A model generated the notes under the pieces. It made no database searches. It saw only the letters and a program-made list of their open reading frames with translations, and was not told the DNA's origin. Of a DNA stretch of 64,000 nt, positions 22,797-33,462 are shown piece after piece (the stretch's first letter is position 1; each line of letters starts with the position of its first letter). Made by a program: the position numbers and the translations under genes. The DNA is taken from positions 1,531,538 to 1,595,537 of the forward strand of contig NW_006494916.1 of the NCBI RefSeq assembly GCF_000471905.2, written 5' to 3'. This stretch comes from Amborella trichopoda (taxonomy: Eukaryota > Streptophyta > Magnoliopsida > Amborellales > Amborellaceae).

Positions 22797-24065
22797 GTGC
22801 ATCGACATCCAACCGATTGGAGCAATTGCAAGTGTAAGCACATAACCTGCAGTAGACCTTCTATTGTCCAAATCATCTGCGAAGTTAGCATCAACATAAC
22901 AAATAACCTTGTCACCAAACTTGTTATCTCTATCAAACATCAGATTGATATCTGATGTACCCCTTAGTTAACATAGATTATATTTTACCACATGCCAATG
23001 CTCATTTCTTGGATTAGCCATATACTTGGTAATAATACTAATGGAATGAGAAATTTCTGGTCGAGTACAACCTATTTCATACATGAGGCTTCCAACTACA
23101 CTCACATACGAAACACGTGACATGTATTCTTTTTCAACATCTGAATTTAGACATAATGTTGTTGACAATTTGAAATGTGTAGCAAGAGGAGTACCCACGG
23201 GATTTGAATTTTTCATCTCGAATCTAGCGATGACCTTCTTAATGTATTCCTTTTGAGATAGCCATATTTTACCCAACTTTCGATCTCTAAGTATCTCCAT
23301 GCCCAAAATTTTCTTTGCTGAACCTAAATCTTTCATTTCATATTCTTTGACAAGCTGAGTCTTCAATTTACTAGGTTCTAAAGAATTATTTGCAGCAATA
23401 AGCATATCATGCATATAAAGAAATAAATAGATGATCGAACCATTAGTAAATCTCTTAAAATAGACACAATTGTCATACTTACTTCTGACATACCTATGTC
23501 CAATCATGAATGTATCAAAACGTTTGTACTATTGCCTAGGAGACTACTTTAGACCGTACAACGACTTCTTCAACTTGCAAACATGATACTTATTTCTTTT
23601 AACAACAGACCCTTATGGCTGAGTGATATAAATCTATTCTTCTAACTCTCCATGTAGGAATACAGTTTTGACATCAAGCTACTTTAACTCCAAAGCAAAC
23701 AATACAACCATGGCTAATAAAATCCGAATAGAAGTGTGTTCACAACTGATGAGAAAATCTCATTATAGTCGATACCTTCTTTTTGTGCGTAGCCTTTTGC
23801 AACCAAACATGCCTTAAATCGATCACCATCAGTCTCAGATTACCCATCTTTCTTCTTGTAAACCCATTTACAATCATTGGCTCTCTTTCCTATAGGCAAC
23901 GTCATGAGATCTCAAGTACGATTCTTCTGAGGAGACTCCATCTCTTTATCCATGGCTTCACTCCACCTACTACTGTCACTATCCTATGTAGCTTCCTTAA
24001 GGGTCTGTTTGATAACTGGAAGCAAGTTCATGAAATGTACATGGAATTTCCTAAAGAATTGTAAA
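22797..24065 (-). pseudogene. Second copia RT/RNase H fragment inside the first
   Basis: The main frame (22968-23507) has Y-M-H-D-M-L-I-A-A-N-N, where the catalytic motif is normally Y-V-D-D, so the first Asp is lost. It continues E-M-K-D-L-G-S-A-K-K-I-L-G-M-E-I. Upstream frames give A-K-G-Y-A-Q-K-E-G-I-D-Y and K-L-K-K-S-L-Y-G-L-K. Downstream there is Y-V-D-A-N-F-A-D-D-L-D-N-R-R-S-T. It comes from a different copia lineage than the surrounding element. I see no LTRs around it. A GGGTCTGTTTGATAAC motif lies close to its right edge (about 24001-24020). Confidence 0.75.
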
Positions 24066-25110
24066 TTAGAAGTTACTTGAAAAGTTCCTAGTTTCTGTTT
24101 TTGATAACCTCCCATAAATAGTATTCTTTATTGTCATTGGTGTTGAAATAGGTTTGGCATCGAGCATCTGAGCACGATCAAGAAGATCCCGAGCATATTT
24201 TCTTTGTGAGAAAAAAATCCCACTTAAAAAATGAGATACTTCGATACCAAGAAAGTAATGAAGAGATCCAAGATCTTTCATTGTAAATTCCCTTCTAAGT
24301 TCGGAAATGAACAGTTCTAGAAGATTTGAGTTATCACCAGTAACAACAATATCATCAACATAAAGAAAAAGCAAAATAGTTCCTTTAGTAGTGCGACAAA
24401 CAAATAGAGATGAATCAGCAAATGCTGCAATAAAACCTTAAAGATAATAATTAGGTACTCAATAGATCAAACAAGGCTCAAGATGCTTGCTTGAGACCAT
24501 ATAAAACTCTTTTTCATTTACATACATGATTTGAATATTTTAAGCTCACAAATCTAGGAGGTTGTTCCATAAATACAGGTTCTTTAAGAAAGCCATACAG
24601 GAAAGCATTTTTCACATCAAGTTGTTTGATGGGTCAGTGGCTCACAATAGCAATAGTAAGCACAATCGAAATACTAACATGCTTAATAATAAGACTGAAT
24701 TTTTTAGAGAAATCAATTTCAGCAACCTGATTGTATCATTTAGCAACAAGTCTGGCCTTAAGTCTCTCTAGACTTCCATTAGACTTTAATTTAGATTATA
24801 GACCCAATGATAATCGACAACATTTATACCTAGAAGACGTGGAACTAGCTTCCAAGTTGAATTAATATATAGGGCTTCAATTTCCTCTTCCATAGCACGA
24901 TGCCAACCTGAATGACCTAAGGCAGACTTAATGCTTTTAGGTTCAGAAGATAAAATTTCAAAAGTAGGAGCACTTGATATTAGTAACATGGATGGAAGAA
25001 TTTGAGGTCTTCGATCTTGTAACCATGTGATGATGATGATGCTCAGAGATTTGTAAAAAATTAGGTCGTTTTGTTTCTTGAGTAGTAACATTTTCATCAC
25101 CATGGTTGTG
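24066..25110 (-). pseudogene. Copia reverse transcriptase (outer element)
   Basis: Frames 24066-24374 and 24786-25103 carry F-L-Y-V-D-D-I-V-V-T-G (intact catalytic Y-V-D-D), T-M-K-D-L-G-S-L-H-Y-F-L-G-I-E-V and, upstream, W-H-R-A-M-E-E-E-I-E-A-L. The domain is cut short at P-I-S-T-P-M, where the second copia fragment begins. Confidence 0.85.
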
Positions 25111-25566
25111 TGTTACATCATCATGGACATCTTAGATTGGTGTTGCAGTGGTGACATCTCCCTCTACAAGAGAAATTGGAGAGCAATCATTGGTGATGGA
25201 CAAAGAAGGACCTGAGGGACCAAATACATCAAGGGCGTCCTATATGGGTGGTTCATGTAGAGCTGATGAATCAGAAGAGGAAGTAGCCTATATGTCAGGC
25301 TCATAACCCTCTGACCATTCTGCACTAGTGGATAGGTCCCATTGAACCTATGCACTATCAAACAAAGAATTGGGGTTAGTATAAGGAAATATATTTTTAT
25401 CAAATACAACATGTCTAGAGATATAGATTCATCCTGTGGGTGGATGTAAACATTTGTAACCCTTATGCTGGACACTATAGCCCAAGAATACAACTGGAAG
25501 AGAACGAAGACTAAATTTATTTGCAGCATCGTCTCGAAGATGTGGAAAATATCGACAACCAAATAC

Positions 25567-26295
25567 TCAAAGTGAGGGGTAGTCTGGTAAGTGTCCAAAT
25601 AATAATGAGTATGGTGAATCTATTTTTAAAATAGTTGAAGGAATTCTATTAATAACAAATACTGTAATATGAAAGACTTCAACCCAAAATCGTTTTGGAA
25701 TTCCTGCATGAAACATCTTTGTAAGCCCTAATTCTACAATATTTCGATGTTTCATTTCAACTATTCCATTTTGCTCAAGGGTTCCTGGACATGAAAATTG
25801 TTGCATGAAACCATTGTCATTAAGATGATCAATAAATTTTTTCTTAGCAAATTCACCACCTCCATCACATTGAAAAACTCTAATTCTTTTATCTAACCTC
25901 ATTTCAACCATACAATGAAATTTCATAAATGTAACGAAAAATTCAGATTTTCGTTTCAAAAGATAAATCCAAGTAAAACGAGTGTAATCATCAACAAACA
26001 CCACATAAAATCGATAACTCTGATACGATAAAATTGGAGCAGGGCCCCATAAGCCTGAATGAATCTTAAAGAGAGGTTCAATAGAAGTTTTATCATCACC
26101 ACTAAAAGGAAGCTTACAACTTTTTCCCATTTGACAATTAGTACAAATAGAATGAGATTTATTCCATGCATCAACATTAATCAAATGTTTAGATTCTAAG
26201 TAATGAACGATTTTATTTTGAAGATGTCTAAGACGTTGATGCCACACATTTTCTGATGTTCTTTTATTTCGATTAGAGAATAAAGCTTGTTTCAC
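25567..26295 (-). pseudogene. Copia integrase
   Basis: This is the longest intact frame of the element (242 residues). It holds the zinc-binding H-H-C-C region (W-H-Q-R-L-R-H ... C-T-N-C-Q-M-G-K), then the catalytic core with Y-V-V-F-V-D-D-Y-T-R-F-T-W, F-Q-C-D-G-G-G-E-F and N-G-I-V-E-M-K-H-R-N. The usual first catalytic Asp in S-D-L-W-G-P is Gly here (S-G-L-W-G-P), so the enzyme should be inactive even before counting frameshifts downstream. Confidence 0.85.
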
Positions 26296-26499
26296 TTATT
26301 CAAGTGCATACAATCCTCCCTTTCTACTGCCGCTGGCCAGAGTTTTCCCTGTCCTCTTTTCCTTAATTAGAAAACTATTTGATGAGAAACAAAAAATGCA
26401 AGAGAAATCTATTGTAAATTGACTAGCAGATAATATGTTCTTTTTCATTTCAGGCACAAAAAAAAAATAGAAACATTGAATTTTCTAGATCCAATGGCA

Positions 26500-27240
26500 A
26501 TATTTACATCACCAACATGTGAAATAGTTAATTGTTTACCATTCCCAACCATGATTGTATCTATGCCTCTAAAGGGATAAAGATTTTGCAACTTACCTGG
26601 ATCTCCTATCATATGAGTGGAAGCACCTATGTCCGAGAACTATTTAGAGTCTTGTGAATCCGCTATAGTCATTGCAGTAAGGGCTTGAGGAGTATCTTCT
26701 GATTGATACATGTGGTTGAATCAATGCCAACACTTAAACGCAACATATCCAAGTTTCCCACAAGTTTGACACTTTTCTCGAGGTGTCTGAGTAGATTGTT
26801 GTGTCTGGGAAACTCTTTGAAAACCTTGACCCATGGGTAGCATCGAAAGTGTACCACCACTTTCTTGATTTTTCTAGGTCATCCCATGACTCTCATTATT
26901 GATCTGACTAGTTTGAACAAAACCACATCATTGAGAGTTGAAGAGCTGTTGACCATCAAAGTTGTTTCTCCCTCTTCCACTGTAAATCCGGTTGCCTCTG
27001 TTGGGTTTAAAAGTTTTTTGTTGTCCAACAAAGGCCATATTTTGATTTGGATATGAGTGTACGTCAGAGTCATAAGATTGATTTCTAATCTCATGACTTT
27101 GAAGAAGAGGTATAATTTTAGAATATGAAAGAATCAGAGGCTTAAGCATATTGGTAACAAAGCTCTCATATTTTGGACCAAGTCCATTAAAAAGCCAAAA
27201 TACCTTATTTGCATTTGTGACAGGTTTTCCAATAGCCACT
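26500..27240 (-). pseudogene. Copia gag C-terminus, zinc knuckle and protease
   Basis: 26928-27239 gives a Gag-like frame (V-F-W-L-F-N-G-L-G-P-K-Y-E-S-F, typical of copia UBN2 Gag). At about 26690-26790 a zinc knuckle reads C-Q-T-C-G-K-L-G-Y-V-A-F-K-C. At about 26600-26650 the protease motif reads F-S-D-I-G-A-S-T-H-M, where D-S-G-A is expected, so the active-site Ser is replaced by Ile. Stops interrupt the frames. Confidence 0.8.
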
Positions 27241-28164
27241 AAATCATCACAAATACTTTTGAATTTGCATATGTATTCTGATAGGGTTGAATTCTCTTTC
27301 TTGTAGATTTAGAGTTGCTGGGTAAGTTGAAACTCCTTAACTTGAGAATTACCTGCACAAGCATTCTTCTGATATTTCCAAACTTATGCAGAAGTTTTGA
27401 GGCCAACAACAAGGTCAAGACACTCTTCCAATATTGTCCCTATGATCTAGGCTTTAAGAAGCTGGTCGGACTTTAGCCATGATTTGTACTCTAGGTTTTC
27501 GATTTCATTCTTACTATTAAGTGATGAAATCTTTTGACTTGGTGTAAGACAATCACCATTAATAAATCCAAAAAGTTCCTGACTCTCGATGATGGAGAGC
27601 ATCTGGGTTTCCCATAATAAATAACTTTTTTTGTGTCAATTTAACAGACACAAAATTTCCTATATTAAGGGTGGAGGGATAAGGATACTTGTTTGATGAG
27701 GATGACGAGTCCATTGGAGCATAGAGATTTTCGATGATAGAGGGTAATTGAGTTTTTTTTTTTTTGGGAGGTTCCGGGTGTATAAGAATGTGGGTTTTGA
27801 TGGTATAGATGAGTTTTTATGTGGGACGTGAAGTCAACAATGGTGTGAAGGTTTATGTAGAGGTGTGTCAAACAATGTGAAGGTTTATGTAGAGGTGAAT
27901 ACAAAACAATGTTCAAACAATTTATCTAGTGAAAGCGACTTTCAATGGTGAAGGGAAGCAAGGGTTGAGGAAGCAAGGAGAGAGTGGAATTTTTTTTAAT
28001 TAGAGAGAGAGAGAAAATACTAAACTTGATGGAAAAATTAAGAAGGACGAATTCAGGAAGAGGATGAGGATTGACCTTTAAAGATAACTACAGACGGACA
28101 TTGCTCTCTAAATTTTGTTTCTCTGTCGACTCTGCTCCATGGATCGATTGTGTGTTAGCAACAA

Positions 28165-28178
28165 CTGCTCTGATATCA
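28165..28178 (-). other. Copia primer-binding site
   Basis: The minus strand reads TGATATCAGAGCAG directly inside the 5' LTR. This is one change from the initiator-Met tRNA site TGGTATCAGAGC used by copia elements. Confidence 0.8.
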
Positions 28179-28420
28179 TAAAGAATTTTAGAGAGAAAAT
28201 GGAACTTTTGAGAAGATAATTATGCCTCACATTAATTTCTTGTGGTGATTCTTTCATTGTATATATGATATTAATACAATGGTATAATGTGTATTTTCCT
28301 CTATTGTTACATGCAATATACACTTTTCCATCTTGCTTGTTACCTTATACAATGACAATGTTTCAATATACACTTTCCTATCTTGTTACATTCTACAATG
28401 ATAATATCTTTTTTCTGTTA
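28179..28420 (-). repeat. 5' LTR of the copia element
   Basis: It is 242 bp, homologous to 21945-22139, and bounded by the primer-binding site and the GAGTT target duplication. The canonical TG...CA ends are worn. Confidence 0.8.
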
Positions 28421-29210
28421 GAGTTCACAACAATACTTAATGATCGCGCAAGAATGAAACTTCCTCAATCACCATCAAGGAAGGAAAATAACTAAAGGTC
28501 CTTTTAGCGTAATCACAGTTCTCCAAGTAGGACTACACCAAAACCTTTATGGGAAAATCACCATTACATCAAACAGGAGAAAAGATACAGTTTATTAATC
28601 ATAGAAAATTACTCAAGTTGGAGTAAACAAGAAAAATATATAGAGTTCAACATGTCACGTAATGGGTACTTATTATTGTAAATGGGTAAAGGATGTTCTT
28701 AATCCATTGAATGAACTATTTAAACAGATGTGCAGTAAGGAATGGGGTGAAGTAAGTGAGTAAAGTTGTGGATGGTTATAAGCTCAAACCCTGGACAAAA
28801 TTGACTCAATTGCCCTTTAAGTAAGAGGGAAATTTCTATACTACACTTGCTCGCAATTTCCTATGCAGAATTCCACATGCATTCACCCTTCAAGAAGCCA
28901 ATTTTTCATATTCCAAGTTCCCATGCACCCAACTTCCCATATACAGGGACTATTTGACTTATGGGAACTCAAAATAACATTACTCTATTTTGACTCATTG
29001 CTGCACGAAAATTTTTGGCCTTCCTATGTTATCCCAGAGTTAAAACTATATTAACCTCTTAATAACAAATAACAAAAAGATAACTTTAAAAATTAAAACG
29101 AGTCCAACATCCTTTCCTCAAATTGAAAAAAGGAAAAAAGATAAAAAAAAAGAAGAAAATCCGCTAAGCTCATAGATGCCATTTGAATCAATAAGATAAT
29201 TTCACACGAT
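28421..29210. repeat. Composite repeat R1, copy 1, right part
   Basis: This resumes R1 after the copia insertion. It is homologous to 44490-45060 and 52936-54080 (ATGAAACTTCCTCAATCACC, CATTCACCCTTCAAGAAGCC). It contains no gene. Confidence 0.7.
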
Positions 29211-29232
29211 TAAATTTTTCTCTATAAATAAT

Positions 29233-29493
29233 TTCAGTTCGGTACTTTGTGAAATCTTTTGAATTATGCATCTATTTTAAAGTGTTTATATGTATTTCAA
29301 TCTTTTGGATTATACGAAATTGTGTACCGCTGAAAGTGAAACTATTCTCTATAAATGATCTTCCTCGTATTTATAGAAAATAGTTTCACTTTCAGTGATA
29401 CACAATTTCGTGTAATCCAAAAGATTGAAATACATATAAATACTTTAACATAGATGCATAATTCAAAAGATTTTACAAAGTACCGAACTGACT
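29233..29493. repeat. Long near-perfect hairpin (inverted repeat, about 125-bp arms)
   Basis: The left arm (29233-29355, starting ATTTCAGTTCGGTACTTTG) is repeated inverted at 29366-29493 (ending CAAAGTACCGAACTGA), with a loop of about 10 bp and few mismatches. It is probably a fold-back MITE. A transcript would form a long double-stranded stem and could feed small-RNA production. A short palindrome (TTTGGATTGCAATCCAAA) follows near 29504. Confidence 0.85.
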
Positions 29494-30017
29494 ATACAAG
29501 ATTTTTGGATTGCAATCCAAAAATATTACAATTTTGGGTACATCCAAACTGACCCTTACTTATAACTTGAGAGGGAACTTTCGGTATCTAAAAATTTGGA
29601 TAGAAAGAGAAAGAGCTTACAATGTTTCGGCCAGAGAGAGAAAGAGCTCACTGCGTTTGTCATAGGGAGAGCCTAAGAAAAAGTCCACACCTTTCTTTCT
29701 ATTTAAATTCTTAAAACATATTATTATAGTATTTTATTAAACTCGATGAGGTGTAATAATGATATTAAATGTATAATGTTTAAAGCCCACGTTAACTGAA
29801 GGACGTGGTGAGGGATAAAAGGGAACAAAAGTGGTGATGGTCCCTAAGGACCATAATGCTTGGATGGATCCTCAAAATAAACTATAAATTATTGACCAAT
29901 GAATACTGGAAAGTCAAGGTTAATATAAAGATACAAAAGCAGCTATCTAGACACTTAAAAGTTACAAACCTATTGTTCTCTTATAAGGCTACTACTTCAA
30001 TTCATCTCTATATAAAA

Positions 30018-30058
30018 ATTATTATTATTATTATTGTTTGTTGTTGTTGTTGTTGTGG

Positions 30059-30110
<52 letters not shown>

Positions 30111-30112
30111 GC
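30018..30112. repeat. (ATT)n/(GTT)n microsatellite
   Basis: A run of ATT units is followed by about 24 GTT units with one GTG interruption. It lies about 60 bp upstream of the promoter block of gene A. The poly-Cys reading frame through it is an artefact. Confidence 0.95.
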
Positions 30113-30139
30113 ATTTATTATTATCATTTTTCAGTTTTA

Positions 30140-30554
30140 GAAAAATTAGGGTCATCACAATGGAATTATTATTTAGTCACTTAATTGAACAATACAATGG
30201 TGTTCTAGTTTGAAGCAACCTTGTGACCATAAATTCCATTTTCCATTGAGGTATTTTTAAATAAGAATAATGGGCATTGACCTTTTCATTTTAAATGAAG
30301 TGCATTCTCTTTAAAGTTTCTTCTTAATCATCATTTTAGGTCTAAAATCATCAACCAATAGCTACATTACTTTTCCCACTAAACCCTTCATGTAGCGATG
30401 GTGGGATTGGCATGATCCCCAATTTTGTTTGCCATTGCAGTATATTAATGATAGAATACAATAGCGTAAGGTAATTTTCCTATAAATTGGTGTGATATTC
30501 ACTAAATGTTCCTTATAGGAGCACTCTACAAGGTTTCAAGAAGCAATCTCTTGG
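30140..30554 (+). promoter_or_regulatory. Promoter block and first leader exon of gene A
   Basis: This is conserved with 48565-48897 upstream of gene B, including CTTCTTAATCATCATTTTAGG, TTTGTTTGCCATTG and the TATA region CCTATAAATTGGTGTGATAT (TATA core near 30481-30488). A start about 30 bp downstream would give a leader exon ending TCTCTTGG|GTATGT at 30554. Shorter matches occur at 33290-33420 and 60040-60165. Confidence 0.65.
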
Positions 30555-30665
30555 GTATGTTGTTTGAATCTTATTAATTTATTTGAATTTAAATTTGTTT
30601 ATAGCTTATCGATGGTTTTCAGAAACTAATTTGGTTAAACCTGTTGTTCTTAACTACATGCACAG
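30555..30665 (+). other. Predicted 5' UTR intron of gene A
   Basis: The 111-bp interval begins GTATGTTGTTTGAATC and ends ACTACATGCACAG. Gene B has the same donor and acceptor and nearly the same length. The interior is T-rich as expected of a plant intron. This splicing is predicted, not observed. Confidence 0.6.
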
Positions 30666-30682
30666 TTAAGTCAAGCTGAATA

Positions 30683-31102
30683 ATGACGATTTTGTGGATA
30701 TTCCTCCATGCCTTTTTGTTAGGCTCACTACTTTCACCAACTAATGCCAATCGAAAATGGCTGGAAGAAAACCCCCTTGAGAAGAATCACAAACAACAGG
30801 AGACGTACAATGCTGTGAATGATGCAAGAGGAAGACACCTACTAGATAGGAATTCTGTGGGTGAGACGAGCAAAGTACAAGAAAAATCAGCCTTCAATCT
30901 TCCAAATGATGAAGAAAAGAGCAATGAAAGTAACCAACCTAGCTCTATTAGTGGAAATGGCCACGATGAGGGCAATGACAATGGAAACACAGAGGAAAAT
31001 GATCCATACAATCACTATCATGGTTCGACCATCGATAATCATCACCAAATTACAATTCAAGATTTCCAAAGAGTGTACTATAACATAGGGTTTCATCCCT
31101 AA
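30683..31102 (+). CDS. Gene A: small secreted peptide precursor with IDNHH motif
   Basis: This encodes 139 residues. Residues 1-22 form a signal peptide (M-T-I-L-W-I-F-L-H-A-F-L-L..., cleavage predicted after T-N-A). The middle is hydrophilic and rich in Asn, Glu, Asp, Ser and Lys, without cysteine. The C-terminal block (115-139) holds S-T-I-D-N-H-H-Q-I-T-I-Q-D-F-Q-R and ends F-H-P. The architecture of signal, variable acidic spacer and conserved C-terminus is that of precursors of small secreted signalling peptides, so the active product is most likely released from the C-terminus; this is inference. The family is the same as genes B, C and D. The tail does not match the CLE, CEP, PSK, PSY, RGF/GLV or CIF consensus well; D-F-x-R is at most faintly CEP-like. 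It appears intact, with promoter block and leader intron. An AATAAA lies at about 31255 and another at about 31352. Confidence 0.75.
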   Translation: MTILWIFLHAFLLGSLLSPTNANRKWLEENPLEKNHKQQETYNAVNDARGRHLLDRNSVGETSKVQEKSAFNLPNDEEKSNESNQPSSISGNGHDEGNDNGNTEENDPYNHYHGSTIDNHHQITIQDFQRVYYNIGFHP

Positions 31103-31560
31103 GACAACAACGCTAAAGCACAAAACGTAAAACTGGCTTGTGTTTGTGCAAACATATAAGTTCCTTATCCTTATCCATGGATCATATGTGTGTTTTAATA
31201 TGTATTTTAATGGATATTTTCTCATGGTAGTGAGTTTGCAGTGAACTTGGCTTTGAATAAACGCATACCCAAGTGCAAGAAAGCCTTTCCTTTGATGGAA
31301 GTCTGCTTTTTAGGTCTTGTGTCCCAAGCAATAGTGGAATTTGGCCATTGGCTTCCAATAAAGTTTGTAATATATGTGAAAGGTGTGCGACATGGTTTGA
31401 CATAATATATGCGTGTTTGTGTTTTATTGTGGAATTTTTTCTTTCTTCTCCTTTCAAATTTCTTCTCCTTTTGAATTTGGGCTCTGATGTTCCTTCTTTC
31501 TATGGCAAGAAACATCTAAGACATGACATAACTAATTGGCTATGAGAGAGACATATCTAA
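31103..31560 (+). other. 3' flank T1 of gene A with poly(A) signals
   Basis: This is homologous to 49476-49855 (gene B) and partly to 60645-60960 (gene C). Conserved elements include CCCAAGTGCAAGAAAGCC and a CAATAAAG poly(A)-signal motif near 31351 (49706 in B, 60871 in C). Conservation of the 3' region supports these being true transcription units duplicated with their flanks. Confidence 0.55.
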
Positions 31561-32800
31561 AGACACGGATCTCATGACAAAAAGTTCTTAGCCTTTAATC
31601 ATGGAAGCTTTGGATGATTGTCCATCTCTTTATAGGTTTTTTTATTACGCTAAACTTTAGATGGGTTACAAATTGGCGACATGGATCTAGTCCATCTATG
31701 AAAAAATAATTAAAGAGAAAATCCTTTATGAAAAAAGAGAAAAAGAAAAAGTGGAGAAATATCCCACGCTACGGACATTCTGCATGCATTTAAATGTTAT
31801 AATGTAAATTTATTCTAGCATGCTTGAGACACCATATTCCATATGAATATGATCTCTCCTTTTTGCTGTTTTTTGGATAAATGATCACTTGTTGTCTTCA
31901 GCTGTTTTTGTGTATGTCTCCATTATCTCCATGAACGTGTGCCATCATTTGAGTTCCTGCATTTTCTCTTTCCCTCCCTCATGCTCACTCTTTATCTGTA
32001 TCTCTTAGAACGCATGTGTCTTGCTATGTTTCAGTAGAAGAAGTCCTTTTTGTTTTTTCATGTTACCTTTGGACCTATGAGAACCGAACTTTGAGAATGT
32101 TTCAAAAAGGTTTGTATGAATAGTGTATTTAGGTACTCATATCAGCATTACTCATCATCGACGCGGGAGAAAATGGCTGCAGCTGAAAAGGTACAAAGTA
32201 AGCAGCAACTTATTACCTAACGTCTTTGGATAAACGGAGACAATGGATGTTGGGTCTTAATGCCGTATTCCATACTTATCAAATTCAAAACTCAACTTAT
32301 CCAATTCTTGAAACTCATTTAGCAAAACTTGTTCTATGTTGTGATATATGAAATATAGAAGGAAAAAATTATACAATATTTTCCAACTTATCCAATTCTT
32401 AATACTCATTTACCAAAACTTGTTCTAGGTTGTGATGGATGAAGTATAGAAACTAAACACCTATAGAAACCAAACACCTTGATCAGAAGAATTTTATTTT
32501 AACGACCAGAACACGAAATGAAAATACTATTATATGGATGTGCAAGACAAAAATCAAGATTTTGGAGAGAAGTATCAAAGTATTCGATACCTTCCCTTGC
32601 CGAACACCGACACAAGGGCCATTGTATATTTAGAATTCATATTCTATCTTTAAATAAACCGCTTAAATTCAAGACATCAACTTCTTTGAGAAATGAAAGA
32701 AAGATTGATTATGCTCGTCTTTTGACATATTGTGTATTGAATTTCTTTTTTGTGTTTCTAATTTGTTAAGTATGAAATGAAACAATGGAATAATACACCT
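31561..32800. repeat. Duplication blocks T2 and T3 downstream of gene A
   Basis: T2 (31545-32150) matches 55530-56135, and T3 (32190-32770) matches 57720-58160 and 63690-64000. T3 itself contains a roughly 110-bp internal direct repeat (ACTCATTTAGCAAAACTTG near 32316 and 32407). I see no gene in it. Confidence 0.7.
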
Positions 32801-32998
32801 AGGTTGGCAATGGGCCGGGCAGCTAGGCCCTGACAAAGTAGGCCCCCCTACGGCTGGCCTTGGGCATGGGCAAGTGCTTGCCTGGTTTGGCCTGGCTGGC
32901 CTTAACAGGGCCAGGGCTAGGACTTGGCCGGTCCTATGGGGATAAGGGCCGGGCTAGGGCTAAGGCCGGCCCGACCTATTCCCACCCAAATAGACCAA
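32800..32998. mobile_element. G+C-rich insertion (GGGCCGGGC type repeat)
   Basis: This is a roughly 200-bp island of G+C-rich sequence (TGGGCCGGGC ... AGGCCGGCCCGACC) in A+T-rich DNA. The homologous unit X (near 58595-58610) lacks it, so it is an insertion. I recall such GGGCCGGG/GGCCCGACC-ended sequences as a widespread plant repeat, probably a non-autonomous hAT-like element. No clear 8-bp target duplication is visible. Confidence 0.55.
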
Positions 32999-33084
32999 AC
33001 ACTTCCCTATTGGAATGCAATAAAAAAGTATCAAGATATTCTGATACAGTTGGCTTTTTTTAAGGAAAGAAAATGCTCATTCAT

Positions 33085-33455
33085 GTTCATCTATTTGATA
33101 GTTTTACTATATAGTCAAGTGGATTATGTTTGAACATTAATTTAATATGGAGGCCACAAATTCCATTTTCTACACAAACATTTTTTTTTTTTGAATTAGA
33201 AAATTGACAAATAATCCTTTCAATAGGTTAACTGATCCCAACAAATATCTACAATAGGAAATAAATGTTTGTCATCTTTTAAATGTCCTTCTTAATCATC
33301 ATTTTAGGGACAAATAACATCAACCATTGGCTACAGCCAGATTTCCACTAATGTTATTGTCAGTGGGTAGCGGGAATGGCAATGATACCCCATTTTGTTT
33401 GCCATTGTTCTTTTTTATTAGCCATTGACAAAAGTGCCAATAGTAATTCTTCTAT
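33085..33455 (+). promoter_or_regulatory. Orphan promoter block without a gene
   Basis: This is homologous to 59865-60170 upstream of gene C (GAATTAGAAAATTGACAAAT, ATATCTACAATA, AACATCAACCATTGGCTA, CCCCATTTTGTTTGCCATTG). Where the leader and gene should follow, a MITE fragment (from about 33463) and LTR sequence begin instead. The coding part of this unit has been lost. Confidence 0.65.
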
Positions 33456-33462
33456 TAAGGTG

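Larger units (their letters stand above)
21945..28420 (-). mobile_element. Composite Ty1/copia LTR retrotransposon, minus strand
   Basis: This 6476-bp element has a GAGTT 5-bp direct repeat on both sides (21940-21944 and 28421-28425). It interrupts repeat R1, whose uninterrupted form (AGAGTTCACAACAATACTTG) is seen at 52936 and, slightly changed, at 44490. The minus-strand order is 5' LTR, primer-binding site, gag, protease, integrase, reverse transcriptase, RNase H, polypurine tract, 3' LTR, which is copia order. All domains carry stops or frameshifts. A second copia RT/RNase H fragment lies inside pol (22797-24065). Confidence 0.85.

Noticed and set aside
29856..30140. 94-residue frame with a poly-Cys stretch
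   Set aside because: The cysteines come from the (TTG)n/(GTT)n microsatellite; there is no domain or gene context.
30683..31102. Assignment of gene A to the CEP family (D-F-x-R near the C-terminus)
   Set aside because: CEP peptides need the proline/glycine pattern after D-F-R-P; here the following residues differ in every family member and are not rich in P-G.
30787..31225. Frames of 74-112 residues opposite or overlapping gene A
   Set aside because: They are shadows of the gene A coding sequence in other frames.
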